In this document: positions 33,064 to 41,905 of the stretch, in pieces | Numbering within the stretch: the stretch's first letter is position 1 | How the letters are laid out: each line of letters starts with the position of its first letter | DNA from: Teretinema sp942493045 | GTDB lineage: Bacteria; Spirochaetota; Spirochaetia; Treponematales; Treponemataceae | DNA length: 64,000 nucleotides | Direction: 5' to 3' | Assembly (NCBI GenBank): GCA_942493045.1 | Contig: OW818665.1 | Location: 2,790,001 to 2,854,000 of the forward strand | Made by a program: the position numbers and the translations under genes | The notes under the pieces: generated by a model | The model's input: the letters and a program-made list of their open reading frames with translations, nothing else | What the model was told of the DNA's origin: nothing | Databases searched by the model: none

Positions 33064-33806
33064 CGCTTGCCGCCGGTTTGCAGAACATCGTTCCCGTTGA
33101 TCGAGTAACGGGAAGCTACCTGCTGATTGAATAAACGCTCCAGTCCCTGTTTGTAGGTCAGTATTTTTGAGACATAGTCCAGAGTTCGCTTGGGAGTGTT
33201 GTTGTTGCTAACTTTGGTTGGGCCGGCGTTATACATGGCCAGAGCGGTAACCTCGTTGCCGGAGAGGTCCATACAGTAACTGAGGTGCGAAAGTCCGTAA
33301 AAGGCGTTGGTTTCCGGATTGAAAAAATCCTGTTCATTGAGTTTTGGGAAGGATTTGTTGTTTAACTGAAATAATCCGCGGTCAATCGAGGCGGCGTTGT
33401 AATTAACCGCCCGGATCTGATAATTACTTTCAGTCCAGGCCAAGGCGAAAGCCAGGGACGGCGGAATGTTGTTTTTGCTGGCGTTTTCCAGAATAATCCG
33501 GCTGATAGCTTCGTTGCCGGTGATGTGTGCATAAAACCAGAGCACATCGTCTTGCGAAACATTGGAGCGGTACAAGGTCAGCGCCGGTTCGACAGAGCGT
33601 ACTGTCGCTATGGCCTCACGGTGGAAGAACTCGGGAGCAACAAAGGTCGCCAGGTCGGCGGTGGTATCCATACCGGTCAGGCTGGTTGAGAAAGAAGTGA
33701 ACTGATTATATAAAATTTTCCCGCACAAAATTATCAGAGCGAAAATGAAAAGGGCCAGTATCACCTTTTTGTGGTAGATGTGGTTGTTTGCGTTGGTTTG
33801 CGTCAT
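33060..33806 (-). CDS. Membrane-anchored lytic transglycosylase (SLT domain)
   Basis: A 248-residue protein with one N-terminal transmembrane anchor (about 14-34) and a C-terminal SLT/goose-lysozyme-like domain (about 110-225). The catalytic Glu is in ALAWTESNYQIRAVN, followed by DRGLFQLN and ALAMYNAGP. It cleaves peptidoglycan glycan strands in the periplasm. It has its own promoter and a ribosome site (GGAG, 10 nt before the ATG). A role in flagellar passage or wall turnover cannot be told from the context. Confidence 0.92.
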   Translation of the reverse strand: MTQTNANNHIYHKKVILALFIFALIILCGKILYNQFTSFSTSLTGMDTTADLATFVAPEFFHREAIATVRSVEPALTLYRSNVSQDDVLWFYAHITGNEAISRIILENASKNNIPPSLAFALAWTESNYQIRAVNYNAASIDRGLFQLNNKSFPKLNEQDFFNPETNAFYGLSHLSYCMDLSGNEVTALAMYNAGPTKVSNNNTPKRTLDYVSKILTYKQGLERLFNQQVASRYSINGNDVLQTGGKR

Positions 33807-33845
33807 CTGCGAAATACTCCATCTAATTCTAAGGTTTGCTTGGCA

Positions 33846-33874
33846 AATATACCGGTCACGGTAGCCTTGTTCAA
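33846..33874 (-). promoter_or_regulatory. Promoter of the lytic transglycosylase gene
   Basis: On the minus strand, TTGAAC (33874-33869), 17-bp spacer, TATATT (33851-33846). The leader is about 36 nt with GGAG. Confidence 0.6.
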
Positions 33875-33942
33875 GACCTGTTGATGGTAAAGTAACTAAA
33901 TTTCTCCATTTTAGTCAAAAAAATATAATCTTTTTACAAAAG

Positions 33943-33975
33943 AAACAGCCCCTGAATCACTTTCAGGGGCTGTTT
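33943..33975 (-). terminator. Intrinsic terminator of the rex-serC-serA operon
   Basis: A 14-bp perfect stem (33943-33956 with 33962-33975) around a 5-nt loop, followed on the minus strand by a U-rich tail. It lies 45 bp after the serA stop. Confidence 0.85.
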
Positions 33976-34019
33976 TTAATTCTTTGGGTCGCTCAAGTGA
34001 CCCGTTTTAACGGTGTATT

Positions 34020-35234
34020 TTATTCTTCGGGGCTGCTGACAGCGCTCAGTTCATGACCGGCAATGCCCCGCACCGAGATAATTCCTTCAATAGCCGCGAT
34101 CGCCGAAAGCACTACATCGCTGACCTGATCTTCGACATCGATCAGGTTGTAGGCGACATCGGCCCGGTTCTGGTTGGTCATCGAGGCGATATTGAGCTTG
34201 GCGCCGGCCAGGACGCTGGTAATCTGACCGATCATGTTCGGCACGTTTTTATTGGCTATGCATAGCCGCGTGCCTTTGGCCGGGATAGCCCCCTCGATAC
34301 GGCATTTGGGGAAGTTCACTGAATTGACGATGTTGCCGTTTTCCAAAAAGTCGATCAGCTGATTGACGGCCATGAAAGCGCAGTTTTCTTCGGCTTCAGG
34401 GGTGGAAGCTCCCAAATGAGGCAGGCAGATCACGTTGGCGTTACCCAGCAGGGCTTCATCCGAGAAATCGCTGACAAAACAGGCTACTTTGCCGTCTTTG
34501 ATGGCCGCGAGCATATCGGCGTTGTTTACCAGTCCGCCGCGGGCAAAATTCAGGACGCGCACGCCTTTTTTCATGAGCCGCAGTTTATCGGCGTTGATCA
34601 GTCCTTTGGTTTCGTTGGTTTGCGGAACATGGATCGAGATATAGTCCGCCTTGCTGATCAGGGCATCCAGGCTCTCGGCCTTGTGAACGGCACGAGAAAG
34701 GGACCAGGCGGCGTCTACGGAAATAAAGGGGTCAAAACCGATTACGTTCATGCCCAGGGCTACCGCGTCATTGGCCACCATGGCGCCGATCGCTCCCAGA
34801 CCGATTATGCCCAGGGTTTTTCCCTTGATTTCCGGTCCGACAAACTGACTCTTACCCTTTTCGGCCAAATCCGGAATCTCGTCGCCCTTACCGGATAGGG
34901 CCTGAGCCCAGGAAGCGGCCTGCACCATCGGACGGCTGGAAAACAGCAGTGCGGCGATCACCAGTTCTTTTACGGCGTTGGCGTTTGCGCCGGGGGTATT
35001 AAATACCACGATGCCCTTGTCGGTGCACTTTTGTACCGGGATGTTATTGACGCCGGCGCCGGCGCGGGCTATGGCCTTGACGCTTGGCGGAAAGGCCAGC
35101 TCATGCAGTTCGGCGGAACGCACCAGCATGGCGTCGGGATTTAGTATTTCACTGGCGATCTCATAGGCGTCGCGGGGAAAGAGGGCCAGCCCGTCGGGGG
35201 ATATCTTGTTAAGTGTCTGAATCTTGTACATCAT
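34020..35234 (-). CDS. serA: D-3-phosphoglycerate dehydrogenase with ACT domain
   Basis: NAD-dependent first enzyme of serine biosynthesis. It has 404 residues. The NAD-binding GLGAIGAMVA motif is clear; the catalytic Arg is in NFARGGLVN and the catalytic His in CLPHLGASTPEAEEN. A C-terminal ACT domain (about 320-395) suggests serine feedback. AAGGAG is followed by two adjacent ATGs (35234 and 35231), and the second has the better spacing. It is the last gene of rex-serC-serA, 15 bp after serC. NAD use by this enzyme gives a rationale for Rex control. Confidence 0.96.
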   Translation of the reverse strand: MMYKIQTLNKISPDGLALFPRDAYEIASEILNPDAMLVRSAELHELAFPPSVKAIARAGAGVNNIPVQKCTDKGIVVFNTPGANANAVKELVIAALLFSSRPMVQAASWAQALSGKGDEIPDLAEKGKSQFVGPEIKGKTLGIIGLGAIGAMVANDAVALGMNVIGFDPFISVDAAWSLSRAVHKAESLDALISKADYISIHVPQTNETKGLINADKLRLMKKGVRVLNFARGGLVNNADMLAAIKDGKVACFVSDFSDEALLGNANVICLPHLGASTPEAEENCAFMAVNQLIDFLENGNIVNSVNFPKCRIEGAIPAKGTRLCIANKNVPNMIGQITSVLAGAKLNIASMTNQNRADVAYNLIDVEDQVSDVVLSAIAAIEGIISVRGIAGHELSAVSSPEE

Positions 35235-35248
35235 CTGCTCCTTGCCGC

Positions 35249-36361
35249 TCAGGCGTTTTCCTTTTCAAATTTCTGCATAAAGGCTACCAGGGCTTTGACG
35301 CCCTCCGCCGGCATGGCATTATAGATGGAGGCGCGCATTCCGCCGACCAGCCGGTGTCCGGCCAGGTTGACCATTCCGGCGGCTTCGGCTTCAGCGACAA
35401 ATTTCTTGTTGATCGCCTCAGCCTTTTCCGCGTCTGCTATGGTGGTCACAAAGGGGATGTTCATCAGCGAGCGACTGTTTTTCTCGGCGGTGCCCTTGTA
35501 GAAGGCGCTCTTGTCCAGGAAATCGTAGAGGATGGCAGCCTTGTCGCGGTTGATCTTGCCCATGGCGGCCGCGCCTCCGAGATCCTTGATCCACTGCAAC
35601 ACCAGGCCCATCACATAGATCGTATAGCAGGGCGGGGTGTTATACATCGAGCCTTCCTTGGCGTGGGTGTCAAAGCGCAGCATCGTCGGAACGTCGGCGC
35701 TCAAGTCTCCGTCGGGATGAGAAGCGTCGCGGATTAAGTCCTCGCGGATGATAACCAGGGTAGCGCCAGCCGGGGCCAGGTTCTTTTGGGCTCCGGCATA
35801 GATAATGCCGAATTTGGAAACGTCCAGCGGCTCGGAGAGAATATTGGAAGAAGCGTCGCAGATCAGCGGGATGTTTCCGGTGTCCGGGAGGGCATTCCAC
35901 TTGGTTCCTACTATAGTATTGTTTAAAGTGATGTGCACAAAGTCGTAGTCGCCTTCCACTTTCTTAACTTCGGGAATGTAGCTGTAGGCCTTGTCTTTGG
36001 AGGAGGCGATAACGTCGACCGTCATCCATTTTTTGGCTTCCTTGATGGCCTTGTCCGACCAGACTCCGGTATCGACAAAGGCTGCCTTGCCTTTTTTCTT
36101 GAGGTTCAGCGGAATCATGGCAAACTGAAGGCTGGCGCCGCCCTGCAGGAACAGCACTTTATAGTTAGCGGGCACGCCCATCAGTTCCCGTACCAGCGCT
36201 TCGGTTTTGTCGATAATCGGTTTATAGGCTTTGGAACGGTGGCTCATTTCCATTACCGATTGGCCGGTGCCGTTAAAGTCCAGCATTTCGGAGGCGGCTT
36301 TTTCGAGGACACTCTGGGGCAGCATGGATGGCCCGGCGGAAAAATTAAATACACGTTTCAT
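35249..36361 (-). CDS. serC: Phosphoserine aminotransferase
   Basis: PLP enzyme that makes phosphoserine from 3-phosphohydroxypyruvate and glutamate. It has 370 residues. The start VFNFSAGPSMLP is diagnostic, and the PLP lysine is in YAGAQKNLAPAG. The ATG overlaps the rex stop as ATGA (36358-36361), so translation is coupled to the repressor gene. serA follows at once. No serB was found in the window. Confidence 0.97.
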   Translation of the reverse strand: MKRVFNFSAGPSMLPQSVLEKAASEMLDFNGTGQSVMEMSHRSKAYKPIIDKTEALVRELMGVPANYKVLFLQGGASLQFAMIPLNLKKKGKAAFVDTGVWSDKAIKEAKKWMTVDVIASSKDKAYSYIPEVKKVEGDYDFVHITLNNTIVGTKWNALPDTGNIPLICDASSNILSEPLDVSKFGIIYAGAQKNLAPAGATLVIIREDLIRDASHPDGDLSADVPTMLRFDTHAKEGSMYNTPPCYTIYVMGLVLQWIKDLGGAAAMGKINRDKAAILYDFLDKSAFYKGTAEKNSRSLMNIPFVTTIADAEKAEAINKKFVAEAEAAGMVNLAGHRLVGGMRASIYNAMPAEGVKALVAFMQKFEKENA

Positions 36362-36996
36362 AGCGATACTCCTTTTTGTACGGCGAGCCGGGCGGCAAGG
36401 GCGCCAAGCGCGTCGATTATCGATACATTTTCAACCTCGATTCCGGACGGAACCGAGAGCATAACCGGTGTGAAGTTGACGATGCCCTGGATTCCGCATT
36501 CTACCAGGCGGACGGCCGCGTCCTGGGCCTTCTCCTCGTTGACACAGAGGATGGCGTATTGAATGCCCAGCCGGGGAATCACTTCCTTCATCTTGAAGGA
36601 AGGGTACAGCGGGAAGGGCGCCTTCAGAATTTCGACGCGGTTCACGTTGGAGTCGAAGCCGGCGCATAGCCGGAACGGGGTTCCGTTGAAACCGGGGTAA
36701 TCCAAAAAGGCCGAGCCGAGCCGGCCGATTCCGACCAGGCAGCAGTCCTTTTGAACGCTGGAAAGGCCGAGGGCTTCGGAAATGGCGGCCGACAGCCGGG
36801 CTGGATCGTAACCCGAATTGGTGGCAATTTCCGGACCAGCGCCCAGCATGGAAATATCTTTACGGATTGTATGACTCGGCCAGCCAGTTAACTGTTCAAG
36901 TTCGGAACTGGATACCGGGGTATCGGGATTGGTCCGGTGGGCTAGTAAGCGGGTTAGCTGAGCAAGCCGCTCGGCAGCGGGTTTGGGAAGATTCAT
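36358..36996 (-). CDS. rex: Redox-sensing transcriptional repressor Rex
   Basis: A repressor that senses the NADH/NAD ratio. It has 212 residues from ATG 36996. The N-terminal winged helix contains LTGWPSHTIRKDISMLG, the recognition region typical of Rex, and the C-terminal Rossmann domain has CCLVGIGRLGSAFLDY and a domain-swap helix at the end. A frame extension to 37098 crosses the promoter and operator and is rejected, since AAAGGAGGT lies 7 nt before ATG 36996. A perfect Rex operator overlaps its own transcription start, so it should be autoregulated, and serC and serA with it. Confidence 0.95.
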   Translation of the reverse strand: MNLPKPAAERLAQLTRLLAHRTNPDTPVSSSELEQLTGWPSHTIRKDISMLGAGPEIATNSGYDPARLSAAISEALGLSSVQKDCCLVGIGRLGSAFLDYPGFNGTPFRLCAGFDSNVNRVEILKAPFPLYPSFKMKEVIPRLGIQYAILCVNEEKAQDAAVRLVECGIQGIVNFTPVMLSVPSGIEVENVSIIDALGALAARLAVQKGVSL

Positions 36997-37015
36997 GTCC
37001 GGACCTCCTTTGGTG

Positions 37016-37033
37016 CTGTGAATAATTTCACAG
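37016..37033. promoter_or_regulatory. Rex operator
   Basis: A perfect inverted repeat CTGTGAA, TAAT, TTCACAG. The core TGTGAA-N4-TTCACA equals the known Rex site. It starts 3 bp downstream of the rex -10 box, at the expected transcription start. Confidence 0.88.
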
Positions 37034-37035
37034 TC

Positions 37036-37065
37036 AGTATAATCTGAGGTGTTTGCGAGAGTCAA
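37036..37065 (-). promoter_or_regulatory. Promoter of rex-serC-serA
   Basis: On the minus strand, TTGACT (37065-37060), 18-bp spacer, TATACT (37041-37036). Confidence 0.7.
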
Positions 37066-37082
37066 GTAAATTATCGATTTTG

Positions 37083-37100
37083 CTGAGAAATAATTCACAG
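37083..37100. promoter_or_regulatory. Second, imperfect Rex-operator-like repeat
   Basis: CTGAGAA, ATAA, TTCACAG has one mismatch between the arms. It lies 67 bp from the first operator, upstream of the divergent gene's -35 box. Confidence 0.5.
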
Positions 37101-37123
37101 CTACCAGCGGCTCCGGATAATAA

Positions 37124-37152
37124 TTGACAGGGCATCAGTTTTCCCCCATATT
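37124..37152 (+). promoter_or_regulatory. Leaderless-type promoter of the 37160 gene
   Basis: TTGACA (37124-37129), 17-bp spacer, CATATT (37147-37152), then 7 nt to ATG 37160. Confidence 0.55.
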
Positions 37153-37159
37153 AGAAGGT

Positions 37160-38689
37160 ATGGCAGCAGATAACGACAGTATTTTCCAAAAGATCTTTGG
37201 TATTTTCTTTTCCTCTTCCGACCCTGAGGTAGAAAAACGCCGTCAGCTCAAACTGATCGGTAAAGAACTGACCAAGATGAAATATAAGTGGTATCGGCCG
37301 AACACCGAGGAAGCGCTGCCGGCAATGGGCAAATTTTTCTTCGAGATCTACAAGGTGGTGGCCGCCGCTCAGGTTATTTTGCTGAATGCCAATTCTTCAG
37401 TAATGCTGCGCAATCTGCTGATAGAAATGTCTCTAAACGAAAAACAACTGGAACTTAAAGACCGGTTGACCGAGGAAGCGCTGCGCGAACGCTCCAAGCA
37501 GACCTCTCCCAAGGAGCTGGCTATCCAGGTTAAGGAAGAGCTGGCCGCGTATATGGCGGACTTTGACTCTGAAAAGGTTAAGAAGATCGACACGCTGTAT
37601 TCGCATCTGGAGCTGCTGGCCAATTTTGTTTCCTTTGATTTTTTCTTCCTGCTTAAAAAATTCGATTCCAACCTTCCTGAGCGTAATCTGAGTTATGTAC
37701 CGAAATTTGAAACCATCCGCGGTGAATATGTGCTGGAGGATCTCAAGGATTTCGCTCTTGTTTCCTATGCTTTACCCACAGATGCCGACTGGCCGAAGAT
37801 ATTCGCCATTGTAAAGGCTTACCGCGAAGTCGAACCGGTTGCTATTGGACACTGGAATAAGTTGCTGAATGTGCTGGGGGATGTACGGCGCTCCGGCATT
37901 ATCGACCAGATTGTGCGGCATCTTTCCAAGGATCCGGCCTACCGGGTAAAAGTAGAGCCCGTTTCTCAGCGGATTGTAGATACCTATCTGCTTAAACTGC
38001 GCACCCAAACCGAGATGATCGTCCAGCAGATTCAAAATGAAAACCGTACCAGTAAGGCCGGGGATCTGCTACAGCAGATATTCGGGACGGAATCGATTGT
38101 CCGTCTGAAGAACTACGCTGAGCGCTCCAACCCGGCTTTTGAGAAAAAAATGCTCGGCGGGTTTTTATATGTTGAAGAACTGAATTACCTGAAAGCCTTT
38201 TTAATTGATTACTTTAAGCGCGATATCCGGGCTTTAACCGATTTGTTCTTAGTACGCGGTAAATGGATAGCTCCGGCGATGTCCGCGACCTTTTCCGGGA
38301 GTTTTCATGAACTGCTGGAGTTGTCGGACCGCATAACGGCCTTTGATGAGAGCCTGGCCGAGGACGGGGAGTTGGGCTCGAAATTCCATGGTATGCTGAC
38401 CCGGGCGGAGCGTGACAAGGAAGTTGTCAAGCTGATTCGCACCCAGCTTAAGGATGTCAATGACACCGCTTTGAAATTTCTTTCTGCCGGTACCCAGCAT
38501 TTTGTGGTGATCGGACGTAATCTGAAGGCCATTGTTGAAGATTATGGAAAGTCGCCTCATGAACTGCTCACCAATTGGAAGGAACTTGAAGTGAACGCGG
38601 AAAAACCGATCAAGGAGTGGGTTGTTGAGGTATATAAAAAACTATATGCCTTTGTCATGCTGATGCAACTGTATTTAAAACAGGAATAG
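37160..38689 (+). CDS. Treponemal protein resembling DUF5312, unknown
   Basis: A 509-residue helical, charged cytoplasmic protein. The N-terminus (DSIFQKIFGIFFSSSDPEVE) and overall style match a family I recall as DUF5312, found mainly in treponemes. The function is not known. There is no signal peptide, and the hydrophobic patches (for example FVSFDFFFLLKKF) are too short and charged to be clear membrane helices. TTG 37124 is part of the -35 box, so ATG 37160 is the start. It is divergent from rex with a possible second Rex site between them. Confidence 0.8.
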   Translation: MAADNDSIFQKIFGIFFSSSDPEVEKRRQLKLIGKELTKMKYKWYRPNTEEALPAMGKFFFEIYKVVAAAQVILLNANSSVMLRNLLIEMSLNEKQLELKDRLTEEALRERSKQTSPKELAIQVKEELAAYMADFDSEKVKKIDTLYSHLELLANFVSFDFFFLLKKFDSNLPERNLSYVPKFETIRGEYVLEDLKDFALVSYALPTDADWPKIFAIVKAYREVEPVAIGHWNKLLNVLGDVRRSGIIDQIVRHLSKDPAYRVKVEPVSQRIVDTYLLKLRTQTEMIVQQIQNENRTSKAGDLLQQIFGTESIVRLKNYAERSNPAFEKKMLGGFLYVEELNYLKAFLIDYFKRDIRALTDLFLVRGKWIAPAMSATFSGSFHELLELSDRITAFDESLAEDGELGSKFHGMLTRAERDKEVVKLIRTQLKDVNDTALKFLSAGTQHFVVIGRNLKAIVEDYGKSPHELLTNWKELEVNAEKPIKEWVVEVYKKLYAFVMLMQLYLKQE

Positions 38690-38771
38690 TCGGCCTGATC
38701 ATGTTAAAAACCCGCTGCGGTAGATACCCGCCTCCGGCGCGATACTTTTTCCATCTCCTTTCTTCTCAAAC

Positions 38772-38800
38772 TTGTTGAAGCGCACTTTTGGGTATACACT
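38772..38800 (+). promoter_or_regulatory. Promoter of the DUF4384/metacaspase operon
   Basis: TTGTTG (38772-38777), 17-bp spacer, TACACT (38795-38800). The leader is about 33 nt with GGAG before ATG 38840. The rest of 38690-38840 shows only short imperfect inverted repeats. Confidence 0.5.
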
Positions 38801-38839
38801 TTTTTTAAGAAACCGTCCTTGGGTTATCGGAGTGTAAAT

Positions 38840-40369
38840 ATGAAAAAAGCCTTACTGTGTGCCGCCGCCTTACTGGCCTGGAGCGGTATGTTCGCAGCCG
38901 AGCCCTGGGTGATCAGTTACGGCTCACAGACTCCTTATGATTCGGCCACGCATTATACCGGTTTTGGTATGTCGGCTCTGAATATCCCCTCGGCCGAAGC
39001 CCTGCAGTCCGCAAAAGTTCAGGCGGCGGCGGCCCTGGTAAATCAGATCCGGGTGCAGGTCCGGACCGAGACCCTGCTGCGGGTTCATGATGATGGTTCT
39101 ACCTCAAGCTCTTCTCTGGATCAAGCGAGCCGCTTGTCTTCGGATTTAGATTTACCCGGTATCAGTTATTTGATTGAGAGGGATGAGCAGGCTGTTTACG
39201 CCTTGGCCGTGGTTTCCCGAACCGTACTGCTGGATTTTTGGGAGTCGCAGCTCGAGACCCTTTTTTCAGAAATTGACACTAAGGCCGGTGAAGCCCTTGC
39301 TCTTGAACGCTCAGGCAACACCGTCGGCGCCTATTCCCGCTACAGCGGCCTGCTTCCCCTGACTGAGGCTGCCCGACAGACAATTTCACTGTATGGAACC
39401 GTCGCCGGCTCGGTCCCTGATAGACTTTTTTCCGGCAACCGCGTCTCCTCCCGCGCCGGTTTGCGCTCTTTTGAAGAAGAATTGCGGGTGGCCGTGCTGC
39501 GTCTTGCTGACGCGGAGATTCTTACCCTGGACCAGGCCTTTTTCGTGATGATTGATCAGTTGGTCCGGCAGGGTGTCGCCGCGAAGGATATCCGTGTTCC
39601 CGCGCTTTTCTGGCGCTCTTCGGACTTTTCGAGCGCTTTCGGGCGCTATGCCGCCGACCGCATCCGCACCGAGTTACTATCCAGAGGCGGAACCGCGCGC
39701 TCGGACTTGCTGGTGGTGACCGGCCGCTATTCGGATGAAGGTTCGGCCGATATGTTGGAAATATCGCTGGTTGTCTCTGATACGTCCGGGGCGGTGAAGG
39801 GTAGCGCCTTCGTACGTTTCCGCCGCGATTTACTCCCTGCCGCCCTGGAATTGGTACCGGCAAATTATCAGCAGGCTTTGGCGGATCAGTACGCCATTGA
39901 TCAGCAGTCTTTTTCTGACGGGACGATTTTGGTTAATGTATGGACAAACCGCGGAGCGGACGAATCCGGCACTGTTTTTCATGCCGGCGAAGAACTGACT
40001 CTTTTTTTACGGGTAAACCAGCCGGCCTGGATTCAACTGGTGTATGTACTGGTAACCGGCGAAAAAGTGCTTTTGGAGGGTGGTTATTATATCGGGATGG
40101 ACAGGGTAAACCGGGTTGTTGAGTACCCTGGCCTATTTACGCCGACTGCGCCCTTCGGCGTTGAACGCTTGATTGTAACCGCCAGTTCTGTCGAACCGCC
40201 GCGGCCGATGGTCTACCCCCAGGTAATCGACGGTGAGCGTTACGAAGTATTCCGTGATATCAACGAAGTATTCGCCGCCACCCGTGGACTGCGCCTGGTT
40301 TCACCTGAAAACCGCAAACCGGCAGTCGGCGAGACCAGTCTGACAATTACTACAATGCCGGCTAAATGA
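38840..40369 (+). CDS. Exported protein: LPP20-like region plus DUF4384 domain
   Basis: A 509-residue protein with a signal peptide (MKKALLCAAALLAWSGMFAA, cut before EPW). Residues 20-135 resemble the LPP20 lipoprotein-type domain (SAKVQAAAALVNQIRVQVRTET). The middle, about 150-350, is unassigned. About 365-460 is a DUF4384-type beta domain (FHAGEELTLFLRVNQPAWI), a module often found with caspase-like peptidases. The next gene, 22 bp on, is a secreted caspase-like protein, so the two probably work together at the envelope. ATG 38840 is chosen over a TTG at 38819 because of the signal peptide and GGAG. Confidence 0.85.
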   Translation: MKKALLCAAALLAWSGMFAAEPWVISYGSQTPYDSATHYTGFGMSALNIPSAEALQSAKVQAAAALVNQIRVQVRTETLLRVHDDGSTSSSSLDQASRLSSDLDLPGISYLIERDEQAVYALAVVSRTVLLDFWESQLETLFSEIDTKAGEALALERSGNTVGAYSRYSGLLPLTEAARQTISLYGTVAGSVPDRLFSGNRVSSRAGLRSFEEELRVAVLRLADAEILTLDQAFFVMIDQLVRQGVAAKDIRVPALFWRSSDFSSAFGRYAADRIRTELLSRGGTARSDLLVVTGRYSDEGSADMLEISLVVSDTSGAVKGSAFVRFRRDLLPAALELVPANYQQALADQYAIDQQSFSDGTILVNVWTNRGADESGTVFHAGEELTLFLRVNQPAWIQLVYVLVTGEKVLLEGGYYIGMDRVNRVVEYPGLFTPTAPFGVERLIVTASSVEPPRPMVYPQVIDGERYEVFRDINEVFAATRGLRLVSPENRKPAVGETSLTITTMPAK

Positions 40370-40391
40370 GCCGGGCAAGGGAGATACATCG

Positions 40392-41864
40392 ATGAGTAAA
40401 AAATTCTGGGGTTTGTGCTGTATGCTGTGCGCGCTTAGTTTCGCATGGTCCGCGGAGCGCATCGCTTTGATAATAGGGAATTCAAATTATCAGCAGTTGG
40501 GACAGCTGCGTAACCCGGTAAACGACGCGCAGGATTTGGGCGCGGTGCTGACCGGCCTTGGTTTTGACGTGACGGTGCTGGTAGATGCCGATATGGATCG
40601 CATGGAACGCTCGGTAGCTGACTTCGGAAGGGCCCTGCAGGCGAACCCGGAGTCAACCGGCTTTTTCTTTTTTGCCGGACATGGGGTGCAGAGTCAGGGC
40701 GAAAATTATCTGATACCGGTGAGCGGCCGAATCGAGGATGAGAACCAGCTAAAACGCAAAGCGCTGGCTGTGGGCTATATCCTGGATACCATGAACTCCG
40801 CCGGTAATAAACTGAATCTTATTTTTCTGGATGCCTGCCGCGATAATCCGTTCGGCTGGAGCCGGTCGGCCGGGCGGGGCCTTTCGGTGGTTTCTTATCA
40901 GCCTCCGGGATCGATTATCGTGTATGCTACCAGCGCCGGCTCCATAGCCCAGGATGGCAGCGGCCGCAACGGCCTTTTCACCGGTGAGCTGCTCAAGCAT
41001 ATCGCGACCCCGGCGTTGGATATTACGGATATGCTCAAACAGGTCGGCAGCGCGGTAATCAGCGCCTCCGGGCAGAAGCAGACTCCGGCGGTGTACAATC
41101 AGTTTTTCGGGAACTTCTATCTGGCCGGCCCACCGGACGCTGCAGTTCTTGCCGGCGCCGGGAATACTCCAACTAACGCTGCCTTGCCCCGGGTGCCGCC
41201 GCGCGAGGTACAGGATCCTTCCTCGGTTATTTATGTCCGCGGCTCATTTAACCGCTGGGGAACGCTGGCGACCGTAAAGCTCAGTGAGACAGTATCGCAG
41301 GGCATAATCCGCGGTATAGGAAACGGTCGGGTCAGCTTTAAATTCGGCTCGATGGACTGGTCTATCAGTTTAGGTTATCCGCAGTTGCGTTATGACGCCG
41401 GCAAGCCCTTCGCGATGCCGGCGGATCAGGTTGCCGCCGATCAGGACGGAAACATCAGTTTTACCGGTCGGCGCGGTGTGAAGTACGCGGCCTATCTGAA
41501 CAGCGCCTCTAAAACTTTCTGGATCGAGGAATATGATGAGAGTCGCGGCTATGTGGTCTACTTTAAGTCGGTTCCGGGCGTGATACCGCAGTTGTATCTG
41601 TGGCGTAAGGACGCGCGCGGTAACCTGACCGAATTTAACGGCTCCTTTAATCTGGCCGGAAATATGGATCCAATCGGCGGTGACTGGTACCGCTGTAATC
41701 TTGAACTTTTAGGCCTAAAACCCGGTACCAATGTCGGGGTTATTTTTAAAGACGCAACCGGGAATAAACTTTCCGGGCCGAATGATCTTTCCACGCTTTA
41801 CAGTTCCTGGTGCCGGATGGAAGACGGCCAGCCGGTCTGGTACGACTTCAAGCCCGAGCTGTAA
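40392..41864 (+). CDS. Secreted metacaspase-like peptidase (C14) with starch-binding-like modules
   Basis: A 490-residue protein. After a signal peptide (about 1-21) comes a caspase p20 fold (about 22-245) with the catalytic His in FFFAGHGVQ and the Cys in FLDACRDNPF. The specificity is probably Arg/Lys, as in bacterial metacaspases. After a linker, about 275-375 begins VIYVRGSFNRWG, the signature of glycogen-binding beta-sandwiches (CBM48/AMPK-like). The last 105 residues resemble CBM25/26 starch-binding modules (YFKSVP ... WRKDARGN). I find this fusion unusual. AAGGGAG lies before ATG 40392. It is in an operon with the DUF4384 protein. Confidence 0.88.
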   Translation: MSKKFWGLCCMLCALSFAWSAERIALIIGNSNYQQLGQLRNPVNDAQDLGAVLTGLGFDVTVLVDADMDRMERSVADFGRALQANPESTGFFFFAGHGVQSQGENYLIPVSGRIEDENQLKRKALAVGYILDTMNSAGNKLNLIFLDACRDNPFGWSRSAGRGLSVVSYQPPGSIIVYATSAGSIAQDGSGRNGLFTGELLKHIATPALDITDMLKQVGSAVISASGQKQTPAVYNQFFGNFYLAGPPDAAVLAGAGNTPTNAALPRVPPREVQDPSSVIYVRGSFNRWGTLATVKLSETVSQGIIRGIGNGRVSFKFGSMDWSISLGYPQLRYDAGKPFAMPADQVAADQDGNISFTGRRGVKYAAYLNSASKTFWIEEYDESRGYVVYFKSVPGVIPQLYLWRKDARGNLTEFNGSFNLAGNMDPIGGDWYRCNLELLGLKPGTNVGVIFKDATGNKLSGPNDLSTLYSSWCRMEDGQPVWYDFKPEL

Positions 41865-41869
41865 ATGTC

Positions 41870-41899
41870 TTGTACGCCCTGCCTTGAAATGTGTATAGT
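41870..41899 (+). promoter_or_regulatory. Leaderless-type promoter of the PHP gene
   Basis: TTGTAC (41870-41875), 18-bp spacer, TATAGT (41894-41899), then exactly 6 nt to GTG 41906. Confidence 0.65.
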
Positions 41900-41905
41900 C
41901 AGGGC

